A DNA stretch of 64,000 bases, taken from Gammaproteobacteria bacterium (GTDB lineage Bacteria; Pseudomonadota; Gammaproteobacteria; Burkholderiales; Gallionellaceae). Below, in pieces: positions 58,614-64,000 of the stretch. Every line of letters begins with the position of its first letter. Position 1 is the first letter of the stretch. A program made the position numbers and the translations under genes. Below the pieces are notes generated by a model. That model saw nothing but the letters and a program-made list of their open reading frames with translations, did not search any database and had not been told where the DNA came from. Location: assembly GCA_018814405.1 (NCBI GenBank), contig JAHIZO010000007.1, forward strand, positions 124,001 to 188,000, read 5' to 3'.

Positions 58614-60533
58614 TCAGACGTGCTTCAGCCGTTCATACACTTCCATGATGCGCGGCAATGTGCGCTGCAGAGCTGCCACCACTTCAGGGTCGAAATGCTT
58701 GCCCGCATCCTTGTTGATGGCCTCTAGTGCACTTTCCATCGACCAAGCCTCCTTGTAGGGGCGCTTGGAAGTCAGTGCGTCCAGCACGTCTGCCACGGCG
58801 ATGATGCGCGCGGAAAGCGGGATGGCTTCGCCTGCTAGTCCGGCGGGATAGCCGCTGCCGTCGAATTTCTCGTGATGCGCTTCGGCGATCTCGATGCCGA
58901 CCTGGAAGATGCTGTGACCGAGTGACTTCATCTGCTCTTCGCTGCGGCGTAAGACCTGCCCGCCGATCACCGGATGGCGCTCCATCTCTTTGCGCTCCTC
59001 GGCATCCAGCTTGCCCGGTTTGAGCAGGATGTCGTCGCTGATGCCTACTTTGCCGATGTCGTGCATGGGCGCGAAACGGAACACGTCGCGGACAAAAGCC
59101 GGTGTGATGAGCGACTGATATTTGTCATCCTGTTCCAGCGCTTCCGCGATGATGGCCGAATACAAGCTCATGCGCACCAGATGGTCACCGGTTTCGGGGT
59201 CACGGCTCTCGGCCAGTTTGGCCAAGCCCTCTACCGCAGCGACCACCAGCCCTTCCATGACCACGGTCTTCTCGATGATCTGTCCGATCTGGGCGGCGAT
59301 GTTGCTGAGGAAAGCGACATGGTCAGGCGCATAGGCATTGGACTGGGAAGTGGCAAACACAAGGATCGCGTCGCTGCCGCCCGCTTGCTTCATGGGCACC
59401 AGCAAGGCAGAATTCTTTTCGTCAGCAGCCAGTCTGGAAGCCATAAAATCAGCGTGCTTGTCGCGGGAGAATGCAGCCAGATCGTCGATGGCCAGCGCAC
59501 CGCCTTTGGCCAATGCGACTTCGGGCGCGCCGAGGGCGAACTCGAAATGATCCCCTTCCTTGAGCGCACTACGCGTATCGCTGTACAGGCGTTCCAGCAC
59601 GACCTGTTTGCGATCAGGCGTCAGCAGCAGCACGCCGACCCACTGTACCGGCAGAAAGGCACGGAACTCCACGCATACGAACTTGAGCGCTTCATACAGG
59701 CTGGTGCTGCGGCTGATGTGGTCGGTGAGGCGGAACAGGCTGCGCATGCGATCGGACAGATGATTGAAGGCATGGGCCATCTGTCCGATCTCGTTGTCCG
59801 GCACGGCGGGCAGCTGATAGCCGAGTTCGCCGTTGGATACCCTGGAAAAACCTTGCACGGTGCGGCTGAGCGGGCGCAGCACTTTCCGGTAGAGCAGGAT
59901 GGCGATCAGGATCGAGAGCAATCCGGTCGCGACCATCGCCAACTGGTTGAATAGGCGGATTGAGGAAAGCTTGCCTTCCATCATGTGCTGGAAGGCCCGG
60001 CTCAAACGGTCTGAAGAAGTCGCCAGTTCTTCGCCGTACTCGGCGACGAAACGGGCTGCAGCTTTCTCGGGATTCAAACGGTTGCGCGCGATGGTCTGTT
60101 GCAAACCATCGCGGAAGCGATCCCAGGTGGCGGCACTGACATCCAGTTGATTCTTGGATTGCGCATCCCAACTGCAGGTCAGCGGTTCATCCAGTCCGGT
60201 GATCTCGGGGTCGAGGCGGCGATTGCGGAAGCCGGCAATGATCTTTTCGTACAACTGCATGTTCTGCTGCAGGTTCTCGAAATACAGATCGTTGATGCCG
60301 CGACCGTCGACATTACTGAACAGCCCTTCCTTAAGGTAACTGTGCGATTGAAAAACCAGGGAATGACTGATGACGCGTGTCTGGCCGGCAAGATTCAGGA
60401 TCTCGTAATCATGTTTGCGTAGATCGACTTCGTATAGGGTGAAACCGGCGGTGAATGCCTGCAGCGCGAACAGCACGAACAAGGCGAGACTGACCCTGAA
60501 CCGGATCGAGTTGTACCAGAACAATTTCACCAT
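58614..60533 (-). CDS. membrane HD-GYP phosphodiesterase with PilJ-like sensor, HAMP and GAF
   Basis: A 639-residue signalling protein. One membrane segment (SLALFVLFALQAFTAGFTLY), a periplasmic region starting NLAGQTRVISHSLV like the PilJ/nitrate-sensor type, a second segment (FNQLAMVATGLLSILIAILLY), HAMP, a GAF domain (about 280-420), then an HD-GYP domain with MHDIGKVGI (H491-D492) and HHEKFDGSGYPAGL. The motifs are complete, so it should break down c-di-GMP. Environmental signals are unknown. It converges with mpl. Confidence 0.93.
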   Translation of the reverse strand: MVKLFWYNSIRFRVSLALFVLFALQAFTAGFTLYEVDLRKHDYEILNLAGQTRVISHSLVFQSHSYLKEGLFSNVDGRGINDLYFENLQQNMQLYEKIIAGFRNRRLDPEITGLDEPLTCSWDAQSKNQLDVSAATWDRFRDGLQQTIARNRLNPEKAAARFVAEYGEELATSSDRLSRAFQHMMEGKLSSIRLFNQLAMVATGLLSILIAILLYRKVLRPLSRTVQGFSRVSNGELGYQLPAVPDNEIGQMAHAFNHLSDRMRSLFRLTDHISRSTSLYEALKFVCVEFRAFLPVQWVGVLLLTPDRKQVVLERLYSDTRSALKEGDHFEFALGAPEVALAKGGALAIDDLAAFSRDKHADFMASRLAADEKNSALLVPMKQAGGSDAILVFATSQSNAYAPDHVAFLSNIAAQIGQIIEKTVVMEGLVVAAVEGLAKLAESRDPETGDHLVRMSLYSAIIAEALEQDDKYQSLITPAFVRDVFRFAPMHDIGKVGISDDILLKPGKLDAEERKEMERHPVIGGQVLRRSEEQMKSLGHSIFQVGIEIAEAHHEKFDGSGYPAGLAGEAIPLSARIIAVADVLDALTSKRPYKEAWSMESALEAINKDAGKHFDPEVVAALQRTLPRIMEVYERLKHV

Positions 60534-60583
60534 CGCTTACTCCTTCAAGCCAAGCTGCATCCAGACTCAGGCGAGATGCACAG

Positions 60584-61480
60584 TCATTGCACTAGATACT
60601 CGATCACATCACCCGCCGCTTCTTCGAAATTCCGCCCCAGGCTGATGGCACCGGCACCATGCAGCACGATCTGCTGGTGGTTGAGTTCGATGACCTGACC
60701 ATCGCTGAAACGCACGAATGTGCCGTTCACGCTGTGATCAGTGAGCAGGAACTTGCCGAAATTAAATTCGACGCGGGCATGTTGACGGGAGGCGAGGCTA
60801 TCGAGTATCGCCATATCTGAATCTTCGGAGCGGCCCAGTATGGCGCTGCGGCGTTGTTCGCTGATGGTGATCACTTGCGTCTCGTGGCGCAGCATCATTT
60901 CTTGGCGCGATAGGGCCGGTTTGCGGAACTGCTGCGTGCCGATGCGCGTGCTGGTCGTATCTTCCTGTTCCCACATCACCTGAAATACATCGAACGATTC
61001 CTGTTTGCCGCGGAACGCCGTGCGATGCAGGGGGCGCGTGCGCTTGAGCAGTTTGTCAGGCAGTTCGCTGATCACGGCTTGTGAAGTCAGGATCTGTCGG
61101 GCGCGGGTGATGGCCGTGATGCGCGCCGCAAGGTTAACGGTGTCGCCAAATGCGTCGTTGCGATCGAGCAGAACCTCGCCGTAATGCAGGCCGATTCGGA
61201 CGTAGATCGGATGATCACCGCCGGGACGCTGGTGCTCGACTTCCAGCTGCATGGCACGTGCGGCGTTGAAGGCCTGCACGGCGTCCGGGAAGGAGCACAT
61301 GACTTCATCGCCGATGGTCTTGATCAGCTTGCCCTCGTGATTGAGTGCCACCCGGGTGAGGATGGACAACGTGCGCGTGACCATGTGCAGTGCGACCTCG
61401 TTGCCCAGCTTGTCGTACAGCGCGGTACTGCCGCTGATATCGGCGAACAGAATAGCGAGATTCTGTTGCGCGCTGTTCAT
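60584..61480 (-). CDS. class III adenylate cyclase with FHA domain
   Basis: A 298-residue soluble protein. The cyclase domain (1-170) has both metal aspartates (D14 in ILFADISGS, D58 in IGDEV), K54 and D109 at the purine-specificity positions, which favours ATP, and the NLAAR motif. A C-terminal FHA domain (about 205-290) has GRSEDSDMAI, SRQHARVEF and VNGTFVR and should bind phosphothreonine. The Hanks kinase at 39736 could supply such a ligand. It overlaps ubiH by 1 bp. Confidence 0.92.
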   Translation of the reverse strand: MNSAQQNLAILFADISGSTALYDKLGNEVALHMVTRTLSILTRVALNHEGKLIKTIGDEVMCSFPDAVQAFNAARAMQLEVEHQRPGGDHPIYVRIGLHYGEVLLDRNDAFGDTVNLAARITAITRARQILTSQAVISELPDKLLKRTRPLHRTAFRGKQESFDVFQVMWEQEDTTSTRIGTQQFRKPALSRQEMMLRHETQVITISEQRRSAILGRSEDSDMAILDSLASRQHARVEFNFGKFLLTDHSVNGTFVRFSDGQVIELNHQQIVLHGAGAISLGRNFEEAAGDVIEYLVQ

Positions 61481-62637
61481 CAGCCGTTGGCGCCGAACAT
61501 CATGCGCTTGGCTACGAACTTCTTGGCCGGCGGGATGTGGTCGAGCAGGTTGAGTGCGGCGGAGCGCAAGGGAGCGAGCAAAGGAAGGTCATTGGAGAAC
61601 AGACGTACCAGCCCGTCGGTGAAGCGGATGCCCGCATTGCGGTCGACGCGACGTGATTTGCGGTAGGCGGCACACATGGCGGCGGAGCCGATGCCGTCCG
61701 GTGCGTGGTCGAGGATGGTCTGTGCCAGTTCCCATGCGTCGCGGATGCCCATGTTGAAGCCCTGCCCCGCCACGGGATGCAGCGTCTGTGCGGCATTGCC
61801 GATCAGCACGGTGTGCGGAAAGGTGATGTCGGGTGCACGCTTCAGGCGCAAGGGATAGCTGCTGCGTTTGCCGATGGTGGCGAAGTTGCCGACACGGTCA
61901 CCGAAGTGGCCTTGCAGGTAGTGCAGGAAGGTCGCATCGTCCCAGCTCAACATTGTTTGCACTTGCTCGTGCGCCGCTGTCAGCACCAGTTCGTAGCCAT
62001 CCATGTAGGGCAGCAAGGCCATCGGCCCTTGCGCGGTGAACCGTTCAAAGGCGACACCGTTGTCCGGGCCATCGGTCGTGACGTGGGCGATGATGCCGCT
62101 CTGGCCATAGTCTGTGATCTGTGGCGGGCGCTTGGCTTCCAAAAGTTGGCCGCCGTCTGCTACTACGGCGAGTTTCGCCGAGAGTGTGTGCTGAGCGCCG
62201 TTGTGCTGATAGACGATGCTTGATTGTTCATTGTTGCTGGACAGGTCACTGACGGCGGCACCATACAGACAATCGACATCAGACTGATGCAGTGCCTGTT
62301 GCAAGGCGGCATGTAATGCCGTGTAGGGCAGCACGTAACCCATGTCCGGCACGTTCAGATCGTCGGCGCGCAAAGTGGCATGACCGGCACTGTCCTTCTG
62401 TGTGACTTCAATAACTTTTATGCCGCTGACGTTTTGCAGTGTCTGCCAAGCGCCCAGTCGTTGCAGCAACAGGCGCGAACCGTAGGACAGCGCCAGCGCG
62501 CGTGGATCGGTGGTATTGATCTCTGATTCGCGCGCTTCCAGCAGTGCCACTTTCAGGTCGTTGTCGCGTAATGCCAATGCAAGGGCGATCCCGACCGGAC
62601 CGCCGCCGATGATGGCGACGTCATATTGTTCATTCAT
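61480..62637 (-). CDS. ubiH: ubiquinone biosynthesis FAD hydroxylase UbiH
   Basis: Flavin monooxygenase of the UbiH/UbiF/COQ6 group, 385 residues, adding a ring hydroxyl in ubiquinone synthesis. The FAD-binding start is VAIIGGGPVGIALALAL, and the second FAD motif IGNAAQTLHPVAGQGFNMG is the UbiH form. It overlaps pepP by 8 bp upstream and abuts the cyclase gene downstream. The pepP-ubiH pairing is common in beta- and gammaproteobacteria. Confidence 0.93.
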   Translation of the reverse strand: MNEQYDVAIIGGGPVGIALALALRDNDLKVALLEARESEINTTDPRALALSYGSRLLLQRLGAWQTLQNVSGIKVIEVTQKDSAGHATLRADDLNVPDMGYVLPYTALHAALQQALHQSDVDCLYGAAVSDLSSNNEQSSIVYQHNGAQHTLSAKLAVVADGGQLLEAKRPPQITDYGQSGIIAHVTTDGPDNGVAFERFTAQGPMALLPYMDGYELVLTAAHEQVQTMLSWDDATFLHYLQGHFGDRVGNFATIGKRSSYPLRLKRAPDITFPHTVLIGNAAQTLHPVAGQGFNMGIRDAWELAQTILDHAPDGIGSAAMCAAYRKSRRVDRNAGIRFTDGLVRLFSNDLPLLAPLRSAALNLLDHIPPAKKFVAKRMMFGANG

Positions 62638-63934
62638 GGCGCATCTCCTCCTCGATCTGTTCGACAGTCTTGGGTGCTTCCTGAGTCAGTACTTTATTGC
62701 CTTGCGGTGTGATTAACACGTCGTCCTCGATGCGGATGCCGATGTTCCAAAGTTCGTGCGGCACATTGTCGGCAGGGCGAATATAGCAGCCGGGCTCAAC
62801 CGTTAGGGTCATGCCGCTTTGCAGCGTACGCCATTTTCCGTCCACTTTGTATTCGCCCACATCATGCACATCCATGCCCAACCAGTGGCCAGTACGGTGC
62901 ATATAGAACTGTTTGTAGCTTTCGGTTTCGAGCACCGAATCTACAGACCCCTGACAAAGTTGTAGGTCGATGAAGCCTTGCGCCAATACGTGCAGGGCTG
63001 CCTGATGCGGTGCGTCCCACGAATTGCCCGGATGCGCGGCGGCGATGGCGGCCTCTTGCGAGGCGAGCACGATCTGGTACACATCTTTCTGTGCGGCGGA
63101 GAACTTGCCGTTGATCGGGAAGGTGCGCGTGATGTCGGCGGCATATCCTTCCAGTTCGCAACCTGCGTCGATCAGCAACAGTTCGCCGTCATGCAACGGC
63201 GCGTTGTTGCCCACGTAGTGCAGCGTGCAAGCATTAGCCCCTCCTGCAACGATGCTGGTGTAGGCGGGCTGGCGCGCGCCGTGACTGCAGAATTCGTGCA
63301 GCAGTTCGGCTTCCACTTCATATTCATATTGGCCGGGTCGCGTGAAGCGCATGGCGCGACGGTGGGCCTCGCATGAGATAAGCGCGGCGCGGCGCATGAT
63401 GTCTTGTTCGTGGCCGTCTTTGATCAGGCGCATCTCGTTCAACAGTTCTTGCACGTCGCGCAGATGGGACGGTGCCTGAATGCCGCTGCGCGCTTTGGCT
63501 TTCACCGCTTCGCGTACTTTGAGTAGACGTGTGTCCCACTCGGCGCTCGCGCCCATCGGGTAATACAGGGTAGGCTGATCGGCCATCAGTTCGGCCAGCT
63601 TCTCATCCAACAGAGAAATGGGGTAGGCGGCATCGAAGCCGAAATGTTGGGCGGCAGCATCGGGGCCGTAGCGGAAGCCGTCCCATATCTCGCGTTCGGG
63701 GTTCTTCTCGCGGCAGAACAGGATGGACTGTGTTGTCACGCCGGCGATCAGCACCAGCACCGCTTCCGGTTCGGCAAAGCCGCTGAGGTAATAGAAGTGG
63801 CTGTCGTGACGGTAGTCATAGTGCGCATCGGCATTGCGTGCGACTTCGGGCGCGGTGGGGATGACGGCGATACCCTGCCCCATCTTCTCGAAAAGGCGGC
63901 GACGACGCTGGTGGAAATGGGCGAGATCAGACAT
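62630..63934 (-). CDS. pepP: Xaa-Pro aminopeptidase
   Basis: Metallopeptidase that removes N-terminal residues before proline. The protein has an N-terminal creatinase-like domain (HFYYLSGFAEPEAVLVL) and a pita-bread domain with all five metal ligands: LLIDAGCELEGYAADITRTF, the histidine in HRTGHWLGMDVHDVG, VEPGCYI and GIRIEDDVL. Choosing ATG 63934 gives 434 residues; an in-frame upstream start at 63976 is possible but would overlap the preceding gene more. Confidence 0.94.
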   Translation of the reverse strand: MSDLAHFHQRRRRLFEKMGQGIAVIPTAPEVARNADAHYDYRHDSHFYYLSGFAEPEAVLVLIAGVTTQSILFCREKNPEREIWDGFRYGPDAAAQHFGFDAAYPISLLDEKLAELMADQPTLYYPMGASAEWDTRLLKVREAVKAKARSGIQAPSHLRDVQELLNEMRLIKDGHEQDIMRRAALISCEAHRRAMRFTRPGQYEYEVEAELLHEFCSHGARQPAYTSIVAGGANACTLHYVGNNAPLHDGELLLIDAGCELEGYAADITRTFPINGKFSAAQKDVYQIVLASQEAAIAAAHPGNSWDAPHQAALHVLAQGFIDLQLCQGSVDSVLETESYKQFYMHRTGHWLGMDVHDVGEYKVDGKWRTLQSGMTLTVEPGCYIRPADNVPHELWNIGIRIEDDVLITPQGNKVLTQEAPKTVEQIEEEMRHE

Positions 63935-64000
63935 GGTCCGCATTCTGCGACGCATGCAATAGCTTGTCGAGTTCATCCAGCCGCTGCGGCGTACCGATGT
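63927..64000 (-). CDS. 3' end of a probable sugar-phosphate nucleotidyltransferase
   Basis: Only the last 24 codons are present, reading IGTPQRLDELDKLLHASQNA and ending at 63927 with an 8-bp overlap into pepP. The IGTPQRL motif resembles the C-terminus of MurU/RmlA-type nucleotidyltransferases (usually D-V/I-GTP-x-RL), and such a gene often precedes pepP-ubiH in betaproteobacteria. If it is MurU it would join ampG and mpl in cell-wall recycling. Assignment is tentative because of the short fragment. Confidence 0.55.
   Translation of the reverse strand, partial: IGTPQRLDELDKLLHASQNADHV

Overview
The window reads as a contiguous stretch of chromosome from an autotrophic betaproteobacterium. 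The gene content and order fit Nitrosomonadales, and in particular the Gallionellaceae-type iron or sulfur oxidisers; that placement is an inference from content, not from a marker gene. Supporting signs are a form II RuBisCO with CbbQ/CbbO and a divergent CbbR, a glutamate-cysteine ligase of the Acidithiobacillus ferrooxidans type, two bacteriohemerythrins, betaproteobacterial neighbour pairs (DUF4390-ntrY, metX-metW, pepP-ubiH) and an incomplete, regulatory-type PTS. No phage, transposase, CRISPR array, rRNA or tRNA was found. About 55 genes cover nearly all of the sequence.

Layout. Positions 1-5742 hold a co-directional chain: def (3' end), fmt, rsmB, a DUF4390 exported protein, ntrY and an unusually short ntrX. 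Positions 5880-12780 hold central carbon genes shared by glycolysis and the Calvin cycle (tkt, gap, pgk, pyk, fba), closed by a strong two-way terminator. A cbbR gene faces the cbbM-cbbQ-cbbO cluster (12827-18501), which runs on into purE, a TerC-family membrane protein, fbp, purC and a beta carbonic anhydrase (to 22711). CO2 fixation and the carboxylating arm of purine synthesis are therefore interleaved.

Positions 22712-27774 hold a DUF4124 protein, pyrE, xth, an AmpG-like permease, metW and metX, the last behind a minus-strand SAM-II riboswitch. A porin (28074-29057) is followed, on the minus strand, by a tightly packed unit read gshA, apbE, a 66-residue membrane protein, an EIIA of the mannose type, HPr and EI. 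Positions 34286-40713 contain a TPR-like hypothetical protein, the ABC-F protein YbiT, murI, a small cysteine protein, purU, a diguanylate cyclase and a Ser/Thr kinase, followed by two palindromic intergenic repeats. Positions 40878-43775 form a nitrogen unit (TorF-like porin, glnK, amtB, plus a small protein) preceded by a clear sigma-54 promoter and two NtrC-type sites. After ubiK, comM/yifB, two hemerythrins, metH, phzF and a tandem FKBP pair comes a four-gene 2-oxoacid oxidoreductase operon whose last subunit fuses an NAD(P)H-type flavoprotein to ferredoxin domains. The right end carries mpl, an HD-GYP protein, a class III cyclase with an FHA domain, ubiH, pepP and the 3' end of a probable sugar-nucleotidyltransferase gene.

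The points most worth following are the NtrX protein that lacks its sigma-54 AAA+ module; the sigma-54/NtrC control region at 43831-43960; the SAM-II riboswitch with its terminator; the gshA-apbE-PTS unit with an uncharacterised small membrane protein; the fused 2-oxoacid oxidoreductase; the interleaving of purE/purC with CO2-fixation genes; and the palindromic repeats at 40728-40816 and 57141-57247. I did not find an obviously new multi-gene system; the candidates are variations on known modules.
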